DNA of 64,000 nt from Siphonodentalium dalli (taxonomy: Eukaryota; Mollusca; Scaphopoda; Gadilida; Siphonodentaliidae), in the NCBI GenBank assembly GCA_032622095.1, contig CP136069.1, positions 68,533,319 to 68,597,318 of the forward strand, given 5' to 3'. The notes under the pieces were generated by a model that did no database searches, had not been told where the DNA came from, and was given only the letters and a program-made list of their open reading frames with translations. Below are positions 19,745 through 31,318 of the stretch, one piece after another. Position 1 is the first letter of the stretch; every line of letters begins with the position of its first letter. The translations under genes and the position numbers were made by a program.

Positions 19745-20881
19745 TAGGGACCTGCGAATATTCGAGATTCGATTCGATGTCGATATCCGGCACCCGATTC
19801 GAGATCGACACCGAATCGGTCCGCTGATTCGGATATTTTCGAATCGGTGTTACTTTGGAGTAGCTCATTATTTGCTTCTAGATAACACATGCCAAACGAC
19901 CTGAAATCACACAAAAATCGAAGCACACGGTTGTCGAGTTAGCCAACGTAGGTAATTTTGAATGTATGTCGTTCAGAATAGATTATGCAAATTATGTGGC
20001 TCGATCGCAACCTGTGACAGTGATCAATCGCCGCATATATTTTTAATATGTATCGACACGATATAAATTGTCTACACGGTGCAGTGATCGTTAGATATGG
20101 AACTCAATTGATTACCTTAGAACTTCATATATCCAATTCAGATATATGAATAAAATGTATTGTCAGCCACCGTTATGCGCGACAAAACATAGATTGGAAT
20201 GAACAGAAAACTTAGAACAATCGTTCTATTATCTGTTCTTAAATGGACATCATTATATGCGACCAGTTATCTGTGACACTGCCGGCAGTATTCCTAAAAA
20301 TTTCCTACTTCCAGTTTCTGTTTCCCAGCTAATCGAGCGCGTTGCACCAAGTTTCTATCCGTTGAATCTTGTTGATAACATTTAACACTTGCTAATCTAT
20401 GTATGTTTTCTTGGACCCCCTCCGTGAAGACAATTACTGTGAAAATGTGATATAGGTATTTGATCTATTGTGGGGTGAAAAATGTAATAGGTAACTACCA
20501 TTGGTATCAGACTACAACAATTATATAGCTGAACGGTGTACCCATGACCAAGTGCGTGAAATTTGTATTATCTTTATTAAATAATGTAGACAAGTGACTT
20601 CCATTCCTTGGGGTTTGTGATACGTTGAATGAACTGTCTGTAAGTGTCTCACTGTCATATCTTGTGTCATGTTCCCCATGGCACAGCTAGATAGAAATTC
20701 AATGCAACGTATCCCAAACCCTGAGAGTGACTTGCCTATATCATGATTTTCCTAACGAAAACACAAGTTCCAATGGATGTTTAAGAATATTAACAGTTCT
20801 ACATGGTATCTAGTGAATTTTGCAAGGAGATTCGATATCGAGATTCGATTCGATGCAAAATCCCCGATTCGCAGATCCCTA
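19745..20881. mobile_element. non-autonomous hAT element
   Basis: Left terminus TAGGGACCTGCGAATATTCG; the right terminus is the complement of TAGGGATCTGCGAATCGGGG. Both are followed by subterminal GATTCGATTCGATG. The 8-bp ACAGCAGA is duplicated exactly at 19737-19744 and 20882-20889. An 8-bp duplication with YAGGGRYSTGCGAA-like termini is typical of hAT transposons. About 1.1 kb of inner sequence has no transposase frame. Confidence 0.9.
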
Positions 20882-20884
20882 ACA

Positions 20885-20952
20885 GCAGAGTAATTAAACA
20901 AAGTGTGAGAATCCCGAAGCTTCACAAGAACTTTGTTTAATTACTCTGCCGG
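20885..20952. repeat. hairpin with 20-bp arms, hAT landing site
   Basis: GCAGAGTAATTAAACAAAGT pairs with ACTTTGTTTAATTACTCTGC around a ~25-base loop. On the far side of the hAT element, GTGACTGGCAGA (19724-19735) pairs with the continuing right arm CCGGTCAC. The hAT therefore landed inside a pre-existing small foldback MITE. Confidence 0.8.
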
Positions 20953-21223
20953 TCACTAGCAGTGTCACTACCCAATGATCCCCAATGGATTATGCCAGTC
21001 ATTTCTTATAATCATATACTAGTATTCACTATCATCATTGCAAATAAAACCGGACTTTTCCTGAAATATCTCTATGATTTTTGCCAGTATCAACGGAGTT
21101 AATTCATATCGCAATTCAAATGAGCCCAAACCGCGAATACGTGTTCACGCACAAACAAAAACAAACCGGTGTGATAACAGCCGACTGGAAAATCTAATTG
21201 AAATTTAACTCGATTACGGGTAC

Positions 21224-22255
21224 GTTCATACGCTGGCAATATTGCACCACAAACCGCAAAAATTCCAGCTGCAAAATTGCCAAAACGGATTAACAAATCA
21301 GCGTTAGTAGTGATCATGTATGACAGCCGATTTGTTTGTGATTGCTGACATCGCTGAGCTGTTCGCAATATATTAAGAACACAGTGCGTGTTGGTATTCT
21401 TAGGCCAGTCAAAATAATGTCACTTGTTAAGTTGGAATGTGAGATCGTCACGGCCCGCTCCATCGATGGGATGCTGCTGATATATGTTTACCATAACCGT
21501 CAACTAGAGAGGTGGTGGGTCCGCACCCAACGAAGAAAACCGACGACTTTCAGACTTTCGAGAAATCCCATTGGTGCCCGCCTTGTATTGGTATTTTTAA
21601 CTGGTACCACAAGCTTTCAAAATGTCGGTGGAAATTCCTAACCTAACATCCATGAGTGGCAATTTATTCAAAAATACCACTGGATGCATGCAGAGTCACC
21701 GTTTTAACACACATACATTATTTAATTTGAATCAGTATTATAAAAATTTCCAACTATTGGAAATCACATCGTAACACCACCTATGTTTGATAACTCTCAA
21801 CTGATTGCTACATTTCATTAAAAAAAATCGGTCTAAAAACAACAAATATCACACTTAATACTGTTTGGTATATCAAATTCTCATCTTCCCCTAGATCCAA
21901 CATTTCTGAAAAGTACCACTTTCGGAACTCTTTATACCACGTCATGAGATTCTTCGCGTATAATTAATAATTAAGTATGAATATGAAAGTAGCTGAGAAA
22001 AAACTTTTCTATCGATGCCTCACACAATTCGAATCAAGGACACTTGTAATTATTGTTAGTGGCCTCGTTGTGTGGGCACCGGCAATGAGGTAGACGCCGT
22101 TATCATAAATCGTCGTTGATTGTTGTCAGCCAGCCACGACGGAGCACGAGCTAGTCGGCAGCCTGCAAAAATGCCAGCTAACAAACGACCATCGGGCATG
22201 GCATTTGTGCAGTTTGCAGTGCAATTTTGCTAGCCTAAGAACGTACCCTAAGCGA
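21224..22255. mobile_element. ~1.03-kb element with imperfect terminal inverted repeats
   Basis: The left TACGGGTACGTTCATACGCT / GGCAATATTGCA pairs with the right TGCAATTTTGCTAGCCTAAG / AACGTACCCTAAG. Subterminal AATTCCAGCTGCAAAATTGC and GCCAGC...TTTGCAGTGCAATT strings lie just inside both ends. Flanking TTA-C and TAA are compatible with a TWA duplication but not exact. A family F satellite fragment (21720-21870) lies inside. No transposase was seen. Confidence 0.5.
21720..21930 (+). repeat. family F satellite fragment
   Basis: Contains AATTTCCAACTATTGGAAAT and GGTCTAAAAACAACAAATAT in the order seen at 1865, 27310 and 59170. Confidence 0.55.
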
Positions 22256-22520
22256 CCTGTGGCGGCGCACTGAAACGTATTTGGTGCGTGCTGTCAGCAG
22301 TCGCGCGCTCTATTCAAAATATGTACACGCTTCGGTGGACATGCATGCACGCTGTTGAATCGAAAACTATATTTAGCAGCTCTCGACCAATCAGAATTTG
22401 AGATTTAGTGACAAATATTTGAATTTGAATAACAATGGCCGATTATTATGGCACTCTTGTGATCGCGGGGCCATACATCATCGTATCCATGCCATAAACT
22501 CAGTGCGATTATGTGTGTTT
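22256..22520. other. no recognisable feature
   Basis: Unassigned sequence between the TIR element and a minisatellite. Confidence 0.3.
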
Positions 22521-22524
22521 CTTA

Positions 22525-22760
22525 CCCACCTTCACGCCATATTTGCTATTTTATAAGTGTTTGTTATGTGTTCACTGTGTCCTTCCCGTATGCTCCACAC
22601 ATAAATGCCTATTTTCATGCTATTGTATAAGTTTTTATGTATTCACTGTTTCTTTCCAGTATGCGGCACACATGTACATGCCGTGTTTGCTATTATATAA
22701 CAGTTGTATGTATTCACTATTTCTTACCCGTATACTCCACACATACACACCGCGAATACT
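22525..22760. repeat. ~90-bp tandem repeat, about 2.7 copies
   Basis: Units run GCTATTTTATAAGTGTTTGT, TATGTGTTCACTGTGTCCTT, CCCGTATGCTCCACACATA. The open frames reading MYSLFL-like peptide are repeat translations. Confidence 0.75.
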
Positions 22761-23189
22761 GCTGCCAGGACGTGCATCTTTACAAATCCTGCAAGAGAGT
22801 ACCAGGTGAAATGATTAGTCGGTTGTATACGGATTATAAACACAACGTGACATCTGATACAATGGCAGCAAACACGGTAAATATGAATTCAACCTAATAT
22901 AATTAAAGAGAAATAAGCGCACCAACAGTTCGAGGCCGCGTGGCTCAGTTTGTAATATGCATGGTGCATTGTGCCAACACAATAATCCGTCCAGCCATGT
23001 TGTCTGCATCGTTCGTAGAGCAGATGAGTGTATTTTGCACTAACCCATGGCTCAAATTCATTCATTTGTTGCATATATTCTTTTGAGTATAAAATCAGAT
23101 GATCCCATAAATTGCCAAATTTAGTGTACAGTACCCATTTAAACAACAATATGAAAATCTGATAAAACAATTATTAAATTAATAGTGCC
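22761..23189. other. unassigned; weak tRNA-like segment
   Basis: GGCCGCGTGGCTCAGTTTGT at about 22934 resembles a tRNA A-box region and GCATCGTTCGTAGAGC at about 23006 is a poor B-box candidate. The match is too weak to call a SINE. Confidence 0.25.
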
Positions 23190-23560
23190 CCTTCGCGTCA
23201 TTTAAATTAATTATTAGTTAAGTCATCTGAAGTCAACGGCACCTATTCCATGACATTCCCCCGTATCGTGTTACATCTGTGTACCCGTTTTCAAACATAA
23301 CTTCTGAGCTGTATATAAACGCTCTTTGTTGACCAGCTACGTTAATATAATTCATTAGTCCCACTTTAAGTCAAAGGCGCCTAACCCATGGCATTTCCCT
23401 TGGTCCCAATTGTCCTTCATATATTCTATGCTGATAATGAACGCTCTTGATATGATTAATTATTAATTAGTGTCCATTTAAGACCTCAGAGGTCAATGGC
23501 ACTTGTAGAGTGATACTCCTCGGGCCAATTTATCCATGTGTATCAATTTTTAACGACCCG
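23190..23560. repeat. degenerate ~130-bp repeats (about three units)
   Basis: Each unit has a TTAGTTAAG- or TTAGTGTCC-like start, GTCAACGGCACCTATTCC or GTCAAAGGCGCCTAACCC or GTCAATGGCACTTG, then CATTTCCCTTGG or GATACTCCTCGGGCC-like sequence, and GAACGCTCTTGATA-like AT-rich tails. Confidence 0.5.
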
Positions 23561-24288
23561 ATCGGTGAGAAACGACGGAGCGCCGAAGGACCAACTTCAA
23601 GTCGAGCTACACCGTCATTAATGCCTGCCACACGCATCCTTATACACGCATACACATTGAATGTTCTGTATAATATCGTGTTAAGATAAAACGGGTCTTC
23701 GAAAAGAAAAATATATTTTACTAGAAAACTCGACATTTGTTCACTACATATATTTCGTTATCTTGCTGTTTACTACAATATATTACTAGAACGTTTTTTA
23801 CTACTGAACTCGTGACAAAAATTACTACATAACTCCTGCAGAACTCGTTGAATTTAATACAGAACTCGTGCGCTACCACACAACTTGGCGATTGTTACTA
23901 ATTGGTGCAAAATTGAACAGTTGGTCACATAAGATTGACAACACGCTCGAATTATGTGGGGAAGAATGATTACAGAGGATAAGAATCATTTGATCAGAGA
24001 TGTACGAATTCTCTCTAATATATCTCACGAAATTAAGGTTTCATACAACTGTTAAATCTGGACTTTTTGGGCGCAAAGAAACGGAACAATGACGCATTTT
24101 CTCTGCACTATTTTTCTTGAATTGTGTTTAAAATAAACTGCGAAATGAAATGTTAATAGCGATGAATTGATGATACTGTGACTTTTTCTAGAAGCAGAAA
24201 CATATATGATCATAGCAGCCTCACGAATGTGACCGATCGTCGTTTCTTTTGATATATACAACATCAAACCTTTCAAAATGCACTGCTA
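23561..24288. other. no recognisable feature
   Basis: AT-rich. Positions 23710-23890 are rich in repeated ACTCGT and TACTAC strings (AGAACTCGTTGAATT, AGAACTCGTGCGCTACC) but form no clean array. Positions 23578-23594 share GAGCGCCGAAGGAC with 13421-13434. Confidence 0.35.
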
Positions 24289-24291
24289 TAT

Positions 24292-24728
24292 GAGGGTATC
24301 ACCCCCTCGCCCATGAATCCTGAATACCAGTTAATTTTGGTGGGTGAATCCTGAATACCAGTTAATTTGGGTGCGTGAATCCTGAATACATGTTAAGAAA
24401 TAATATGCGATAAATGACATACAAATTGACTGTTTTAATATCAGACAGATACAAGCAGAAGTGTCAGTCGCGTTATATGGGCGTTATGGGGCCGTTATGA
24501 TACGATTAATGATACTTTATGATGGCATGGTGGTCGAATATGCCCAAGAAGCTATTCTACCCACTCATTCATACAGATAATTAGCACAAAATATTATTTT
24601 GCGCCATCAAAACCTGCGTCCAAGATGTTTTGCTTGAACCCGAATACCAGTTAATTCGGGGTATGAATCCCGCGTACGGCTTCAAAACACCCTGAATCCC
24701 GCGTACCGAAAGGGGGTGTGATACCCTC
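24292..24728. mobile_element. ~440-bp MITE with GAGGGTATCAC termini
   Basis: The left GAGGGTATCACCCCCTCG pairs with the right AGGGGGTGTGATACCCTC. TATA(T) flanks both ends and may contain the target duplication. Inside, TGAATCCTGAATACCAGTTA occurs in tandem near the left end (about 24316 and 24347), and CCCGAATACCAGTTAATTCG and GAATCCCGCGTACGG lie near the right end. No coding potential. Confidence 0.7.
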
Positions 24729-24732
24729 CTAT

Positions 24733-25829
24733 ATAACAGTATTAGATATTCATGGAGTAATTGGTGAAATGTGGAGATTCTATTTTCCGTGTCTTAAAAT
24801 GGTATAGTAGCAGCCTCCGATAAAGTGATGAAACGCGAATATTTCGAATACTCTGTAGTAGTATATTCCGTCGGATTACTACTATTTATAGTGCAAATAT
24901 ATCCATTTCAGTTTCTGCGTTACATTCAATAATTAATCATCATGCCGAATGAAACTAGCACACACTGTGTGGCAAAACATTACTTCGTGTGTTGCATGCC
25001 CGAAATTATAATTTTTAATTTTTATTACTTTTAAAGATGTAAATCATTGGGCTTGGCTTGCGTTGCCGTGTCCGATAAATCCACCAGATGGATCTGTTTT
25101 AATTATCTTGGTACCTTTAAAGATACTCAGCAACATACTTGTATATTACAAATACGTATTTTTCCTACCAGGCGGTTATACAATATGTTGTTTTCGTCGT
25201 GGCATGGCCTGTGTTTGCCGCCATTTTGACAGGCCTTTCGATGGCCGCTATTATATTATTTTGACCGTGTCACTATGTTCGATCTCGTACTCTAATTTCA
25301 CATAAACTGGTATAACTGTGTAATTCATATGACTAGATAAGACAGAATAGAATAGGAAATGTGACCAGCTCGTTGAGAACCAGTTTTGGGGGTAGGGTTA
25401 AGTTTTTATAAGTTTTGACCACTTACGATATGCGCGGTGCGAAGGAGTGATGTCTGTGCAGTTATTAAAAAAAGACAACTCGCGTATATGTTGTGAGAAG
25501 CCCGAGGAATCCGACGCCATTGTTTTTGGCTCAGTATGCTATTTCATATCCATATCTGCGAAATTCATTCTAACTTCCCCTTTGAATTGGTGGCCCTGGT
25601 TGGAGAATTTTGTGTTGAGCAATATCGAATGCCCTTTATATATTTTCAAATTGAAACATTGTCACATCATCCAATTACTTCCATGATTGTGAAAAAGAAA
25701 AAAGTTTGTTTTCTTATATGGAAAATATGGTGTAACTCAGAAAGCTCAACTCGGATTTTTTGATATTTTTCGTGACGCACCCACGATGTTATGACGTAAA
25801 TAATATTAAACAAGGAATACGCATCTAAG
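24733..25829. other. no recognisable feature
   Basis: About 1.1 kb of AT-rich sequence. Several overlapping short open frames exist on the plus strand, but none has domain-like content or convincing splice borders. Confidence 0.4.
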
Positions 25830-26790
25830 ATGCTATGTCGAGTTTATTGGCAGTCGAAAAAAACTTCTGCCAATAACTTGGCAATAAGGCCCACACATGG
25901 CCCAAAAAGTCGGACAAACCTGGTTTTCGAACTCGTCTGATGTATTATTGCAATAGAATTATATACCAAATATAAATTGAATGATTATATCAAATATGGT
26001 TTGAATCAGTTAATATTTACTTGAGTTATCGCGCTAACAGTGAAAAACATGCTAAAAATAGACAAACTAAGGCACATAACTCCGGGGAAAAAATTCGGAC
26101 AAACCTGGTTTTCGAACTCGATCGAGATATTGTTGCAAGAGACTTATATACCAAATATGGTTTGAATCAGTTAATATTTAATGGAGTTATCGCGCTATAG
26201 CGGTGAAACAAAATGCTAAAAATAGACAAAATAAGGCCCATAACTCCGGGGAAAAAATTCGGACAAACCTGGTTTTCGAACTTGTCCGATATATTGTTGC
26301 AAGAGACTCATATATCAAATATGGTTTGAATCAGTTAATATTTGATTCAGTTATCGCGCTAACGGTGAACAAAATGCTAAAAATAGACAAACTAAGGCCC
26401 ATAACTCCGGGGAAAAAATTCGGACAAACCTGGTTTTCGAACTCGTCCGAGATTTTGTTGCAAGAGACTCATATATCAAATATGGTTGTAATCAGTTAAT
26501 ATTTGATTGAGTTATCGCGCTAACAGGTGATAAAATTGCAAAAAAGTCATCAAAGATGGATAACTCTTGTCAAAAAGTTCGGACGTGACCCATTTTATAC
26601 AGGCAGTAAATAGTCATTGGGAGCAACTCACAAACCAAAATAATTTTTTAATCCGTTCACAAATGTCAAAGTTATAAGGCATTATTTAGGTCCGCCGCCG
26701 CCCGCCCGCCCCCGGCCCACCCGCCTGCCAATCGTCCCTCGTCAAACCATAAGTCGAGTTTTTTTAAAACTCGACTTAAAACAGCTTTCC
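25830..26790 (+). repeat. ~145-170-bp satellite array ending in a hairpin
   Basis: Four to five units share ACTCCGGGGAAAAAATTCGG, ACAAACCTGGTTTTCGAACT, TATGGTTTGAATCAGTTAAT and GAGTTATCGCGCTAAC. After the last unit come a CCGCCGCCCGCCCGCC stretch and the hairpin AAGTCGAGTTTT...AAAACTCGACTT (26751-26778). GTCGAGTTTATTGG at the left edge (25845) is a related terminus. The phrase 'CATAACTC ... GAACTTGACCTGTGTTTTC' of the array at 55680-56110 has the same layout, so the two are probably distant relatives. Confidence 0.75.
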
Positions 26791-27305
26791 CTGATTTATT
26801 TCCTTACTTTCCCCCTTTCATGGCTAATGTGCTTGGACTACTGACGTCTATCGTATAGCCCCGGTTACTGCAAAACTCGGCGTAACACATCTACGGGCGA
26901 CAAACTAAATCAGTTACATGTATTCCACCAATAACCACCGCGTGTGTTCATCTCTTAGTAACCCAGCGAACTATTCCACTAACATGAACAAATACAGTGA
27001 TGGTCACGAATTCAGCACGAGGGTACCACGATAATTAATTTGATTTATTCAAATACGGTACCCATATAATACGTACGTGGATGCGTGCACCGTTGTCGAT
27101 ATCCAAGAGGGAAATAGTCGAGTGCGATTTACTGCATGTATTTATTCTGATATGAAACTAGGTCGACTGACTGCTTGTTCCCATGAACCATAGGGGAGCC
27201 ATGCCAAATATCTTAGATACCCCATTGGAGAGTTATAATCTGGTGACAGAGACATTATCTGCTATTACTACGTGTATACATATCCAGAAACGCATAATTC
27301 CAACT
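26791..27305. other. no recognisable feature
   Basis: Unassigned. It includes GGTACCACGATAATTAATTT...AATACGGTACC at about 27023-27064, a short imperfect inverted repeat. Confidence 0.3.
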
Positions 27306-27309
27306 GTAC

Positions 27310-27545
27310 CACCCCTTGGGTTTGAACTTTCCAACTGGTTGGGTACCTCAAACTTCCCAACTATTGGAAATATCCAACCTAACACACTCTAAGGTGGAAA
27401 ACTTCCAACTGATGGCCATTCCGGAACAACACTTTGACCAAAAAGTCGAAAAATATTCTGTTGTTGGTCTAAAAACAACATATACCCCACTATGTTGTGT
27501 CAGGCATGACATTTCCAACGGCTGAAACTTTTGGCCAAACAAAAT
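27310..27545 (+). repeat. family F satellite block
   Basis: Repeated TTTCCAACTGGTTGG, TTCCCAACTATTGGAAATAT and CTTCCAACTGATGGCCATT, then TTGACCAAAAAGTCG and GTTGGTCTAAAAACAACATA. Same organisation as at 1865 and 59170. Confidence 0.6.
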
Positions 27546-27983
27546 GTCGGGTCTTTCATGTTCTTTTGATATCATTAACATTTTTGATCGACCTAATTAT
27601 TTCAATAAATATATAAGCTACACTCTTGTCCCGGCATAATCTTACATAACAATAGCACCGAATGTTGAAAGTTACTCATTCAAATTGCGAGAAAATGCGT
27701 TACCGAACCCCTTTCAGCATTAAATTTTAGTGAATTTCACAAATGTTTTCACCGATCACCTATTTTATTCGCCGTGTTTTAATTATATACTTAATTAAAT
27801 TATAACAAATTGTGATTAATAAATTTAACATTAATTACAATCGTGATGTGTTTCACTTCGAAGTGTAGTTCATGTCTTGTCGTTCATTCTAGACCAATCA
27901 CAAATTTTCTTGACCAAATAATTAACTCTACAGTTACATTTCTGAAGCATTTGCAATCAAAGGCGATATAGTTACACACTTAA

Positions 27984-28486
27984 AGGGACACAAGGCACTT
28001 GCAGTTTGTAAATGTTCAAATAATGTTAAAGGCCTGTAAAATCACCACCTACAATATAGAAGAACTTGGAGAACTAGATATTCTGTGTTCTTCTATTCAG
28101 TATTGTTACATGTCCAGTAATGAAAGTTTGCGTGTTGAAACAACTATTATGTAAACAAATCTGGTAAAGCGACATGTCAATAAACATTGCTAATCGTGTA
28201 GTTAGTTAAAATAGTTTAGTCTGAATATGATATTCAGAACATTTTTCAATGCTTTGAATTTGCCAATGTTTACTTTCAAGTTTTGATAAAAATTTGGAAT
28301 CATATTGGACTAATTTGACCTTTATCAGTAACGCGACTGTAACTGTTAACACACCAATTGTTTTGACATGCCAAGTCTCATTATTGGAAATTTATTACAT
28401 ATAATAATGAAAATAAGAACAAAGTCAATTTATTTTACTTGTTTATTTATTGATGGTCGTTGTTTTATCGACTAGCTTTGCCGAAG
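27984..28486. mobile_element. TTAA-type DNA element (family B), intact-length copy
   Basis: TTAA at 27980-27983 and 28487-28490 bound a 503-bp segment starting AGGGACACAAGGCACTTGC. The body matches the interrupted copy at 13441-15136 (TTTAGTCTGAATATGATATT, TTCAATGCTTTGAATTTGCC, CTCATTATTGGAAATTTATT). The right end is degraded. A TTAA duplication points to a piggyBac- or Kolobok-type mobiliser; there is no ORF. Confidence 0.65.
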
Positions 28487-28826
28487 TTAAAGTGATATGG
28501 AACACTCCGCTTTGGACATTTGGTGGGAATAGAGAATACTTTTGCTTAAAGTGTTATTGTCATAAATTTTATACCAAAATGGGCATAACAAAACGTCTTT
28601 CCAGTGAATACATGGATTATAAGCAGTGACACGCCGGATTGATTACCATTTGTTGATGGCGATTAATTCGTCCCGCTCGAGAAAAGACGTATTTATTTAC
28701 AACAGCGCCTACATCAGACGTTATCTTTTTTTAAATTGTACAATTTATGTGACTGAAATTCTCGGCAATAGTAGATGATTGTCGAACATAAATTGACACA
28801 CATTTTACCTTTAAAAATTAACAAAA
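28487..28826. other. possible further TTAA repeat
   Basis: TTAAAGTGATATGGAACACTCCG followed by AATAGAGAATACTTTTG is similar to TTAAAGTGATGTGAAACACC...GAATACTC at about 60327-60380. This suggests the end of another TTAA-linked repeat abutting the family B copy. Confidence 0.35.
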
Positions 28827-29094
28827 TCTACTATATATTTTGGGACTTCCTGTCTGTTTGTCTGTCTGTCTGTCTGTTTGTTTGTTAGCAATGGCCGGGA
28901 AAACTGCCGGACGGATTTCGACGAAATTTGATACCTAGGGGTACTTTTGTCCGGGGAGTGTTTTGGGCGGGTCAAATCGTGACCCCGACCTGGCCTTGAC
29001 CTTCAAAATGGTCAATTCAAGGACAAATCGCGCCTTTCGAGGTTTTAGAAAGCAGAGGGGAAACAGTCCGGACGAAGTCGGGTTACCCTGCCAG
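28827..29094 (+). mobile_element. non-autonomous Helitron, copy 1
   Basis: Starts TCTACTATATATTTTGGGAC after an A. It has a (TCTG)n/(TTTG)n stretch, then ATGGCCGGGAAAACTGCCGG, ATTTCGACGAAATTTGATAC and GTGACCCCGACCTGG. It ends with a small hairpin (CCGGACGAAGTCGGG) and CCAG before T, a decayed CTAG. TC start, 3' hairpin, CTRR end and insertion between A and T are Helitron hallmarks. No Rep/helicase ORF. Confidence 0.8.
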
Positions 29095-29511
29095 TATTAA
29101 ATATGGTTCAATGTTATATTGGCAACTTTATTGTTATTTACGTTTTGGTGCCGCGACCAAACTCAGAAGGTGCAATTTTGGTGTAAACAATATTTATTTT
29201 GTATCCCAGATTAATACAATAATTAACAATATGTTGCACATGTACTTAAATATGGTGAGTCTGAGAGAGAAGGATGTGGCATCAAGCGTCAGACGCTTTA
29301 TATGGAGCCATCTCCTCAAAGGGTGCCGTTTTGACATATAATATGCTGTCGCGCGCTTCCCATCCCCGACTTCATTTTGGGCCGGGAACTTACATAATAA
29401 ATTGCTCGAAAATGGCAGCATCATGTCTCACATATAGAAGTGAATACTCGCCGTTTTCTTCACCTATATAATACATATTATTAACTCAACCAAAATAGAT
29501 AGCAGATTAAC
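29095..29511. other. no recognisable feature
   Basis: Unassigned sequence between a Helitron and a hairpin MITE. Confidence 0.3.
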
Positions 29512-29513
29512 TA

Positions 29514-29726
29514 CAGTAATGCTCTAATTAATCGACCTCTTAACCACAGCAGAATTATGGGTAACTTTTCAGGATTTAGTCGGAAATATGGCTTGTCGCC
29601 ATTCAGCGGAAAGCTCCCGGCGAGAGCTTTCAGATGAATGGCAACAAGCCATATTTCCGACTAAATCCTGAAAAGTTACCCATAATTCTGCTGTGGTTAA
29701 GAGGTCGATTAATTAGAGCATTACTG
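29514..29726. mobile_element. 213-bp hairpin MITE, Tigger/pogo-like
   Basis: TA (29512-29513, 29727-29728) flanks termini CAGTAATGCTCTAATTAATC and its complement. Arms of about 100 bp are nearly identical, joined by a short loop (about 29615-29626) that includes CTCCCGGCGAGAGCTTT. The CAGTANNNCTCNATTANNCG style of terminus with a TA duplication is that of pogo/Tigger elements. There is no coding sequence. The arms differ by only one or two bases, so the copy is young or maintained. Confidence 0.82.
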
Positions 29727-29845
29727 TATGTATCAGTGTTTTCTAACTTATACTGTGAATGTCGTGATTCCGTCCCCATATGAATACAAGAAATACAATG
29801 TCAGAAATGGTAACGTACTCAACATCATATATTATATGCCCATGA

Positions 29846-30199
29846 TCTAATATATATTTTGGGATTTCTGTCTGTGTGTTAGCTATGGCCGGGAAAACTG
29901 CCGGACGGATTGAGCCCAAACTTCCTATCTAAGGGTAAAATCCTAGATGAAGTGTCATCGCACCGCTTCTGAGAACGTCAGAGCACTCCTTCTCAATTCC
30001 CCCGCCACCGCAATGGGAATTCATGGGTTAATCGCGTTGATAGTTAAAGAGCGTTCGTATCCGCAGTATGTGTCCAGACATGAGCGTGTTGTGTATGTGT
30101 CCAGACATGAGCGTGTTGTGTGATTCTTAGGGAGATTTTCATCGGGTCAGTTTTTCCGCCCGAGGTGACCTTCACCTTGAAACGGATACCCTCAAATGA
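29846..30199 (+). mobile_element. Helitron 5' part, copy 2 (rearranged)
   Basis: Starts TCTAATATATATTTTGGGAT after A, then ATGGCCGGGAAAACTGCCGG. After about 29915 it leaves the copy 1 sequence. The later part holds a 28-bp direct duplication (ATGTGTCCAGACATGAGCGT + GTTGTG at about 30069 and 30096). Its right border abuts copy 3, so it may be a fused or nested pair. Confidence 0.6.
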
Positions 30200-30411
30200 T
30201 CTAATATATATTTTGGGACTTCTGTCTGTTTGTTTGTCTGTTAGGTATAGCCGGGAAAACTGCTGGACGTATTTCGACGAAATTTGATACCTACGGGTGA
30301 TTTTCTCCGGGGAGTGTTTTGGACGGGTCAAATCGTGACCCCGACCTGACCTTGACCTTCAAAATGGTCAATTCAAGGTCAAAGCCCGGACGAAGTCGGG
30401 TCACCTGCTAG
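30200..30411 (+). mobile_element. non-autonomous Helitron, copy 3
   Basis: Starts TCTAATATATATTTTGGGAC after A and ends CCCGGACGAAGTCGGGTCAC then CTGCTAG, directly before T. It is colinear with copy 1 but lacks part of its 3' region. This is the best-preserved Helitron 3' end in the window (hairpin plus CTAG). Confidence 0.85.
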
Positions 30412-30955
30412 TATAAAATATATTGGTTTCACGAATGACCACTCATAATTCCGTTAAACAAAATTCCCAACTACACCTTTTACCGGACTCGGCCTCCATG
30501 TCGCAGTTCGACTTTTAATCCGTCTCAAAAATTTACATTTCTATAAATAAAACGCCCATGGCCCATGTATAGCAAGAATCAGCGAAACATTATACACGCG
30601 GAGCGCGAAATGACAGTTGAGAAGACATAACAGATAAAAGTGACTTAATTCGGTCACATTGTTTTTCGAGGTTGTGAAATTTGAATGCTGAAGTCTCATT
30701 AAGACGAATCTGTTTGATATCTTGTTTTTGAGGTATCCGAGATGAGTTTTTGGAATAGCTCATTGGCCTAATATATAGATTGTTGTTATCTTTGGAAAAT
30801 ATAGAAAAATAATGTTGAAATTCAGAGCAAATGATGTCGTGGGTATACATGGGCCTGAGTAATAATTGGCGATAAAATGTTTTATCCCGGCATTCTGGTG
30901 CCCTCCTGTTCCCAATCCCTGGCCCATACGACGCCACCTTTAAGTCCACCCATTA
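30412..30955. other. no recognisable feature
   Basis: Unassigned. One minus-strand frame of ~119 codons (30590-30949) has no recognisable motif and no splice support. Confidence 0.35.
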
Positions 30956-30959
30956 TATT

Positions 30960-31318
30960 CCACGTATAGATATGTTATGATTAAACAAGTTTGATAAAAA
31001 TATGTGATATAATTGTGTTCATGCACTTTTGGTGCCCACCCTTTCCCCACCACTGACTGTAATAGGGCCACTTTGGTTTCTTTAACCCTTTCAGTGCCAA
31101 GCTCTGTCCATCAATGTATCACATTATTATAATCAATAAATTTGAAAAATGATCAAGGAAATATGGGTTGATACAAAAATCGGACTTGGCACTGAAAGGG
31201 TTAAATCACATCTTTAGATTTTTCGTATCATGGAGATGACTAAATCTAAATGTTGTGGAAATAAGCGACCCAAAACGGCACCAATGTGGCGTCTTTAATC
31301 CATAAGACTAGATTCCAC
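30960..31318 (-). repeat. family A satellite block, interrupted by a small MITE and by the large foldback element
   Basis: The minus strand reads family A units. The block contains the 115-bp MITE at 31086-31200 and is broken at 31320 by the 5.2-kb foldback element, beyond which family A sequence continues at 36559. Joining GATTCCACAT to ATCATGG restores a normal family A unit. Confidence 0.65.
31086..31200. mobile_element. 115-bp piggyBac-like MITE
   Basis: TTAA at 31082-31085 and 31201-31204. Termini CCCTTTCAGTGCCAAG and CTTGGCACTGAAAGGG are 16-bp perfect inverted repeats. The end sequence resembles that of the MITE in the Gypsy integrase (CTCTTTCGCTGCCA at 43086) and less closely the CCCTTTACCCAACA family. 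Confidence 0.85.

Noticed and set aside
22934-23025. tRNA-derived SINE
   Set aside because: Box B is too far from consensus, and there is no tail or duplication.
27008-27023. GAATTCAGCACGAGGG resembles a cDNA-library EcoRI adaptor (GAATTCGGCACGAGG)
   Set aside because: It differs at a key base, sits in otherwise continuous genomic sequence, and has no vector or poly-A context.
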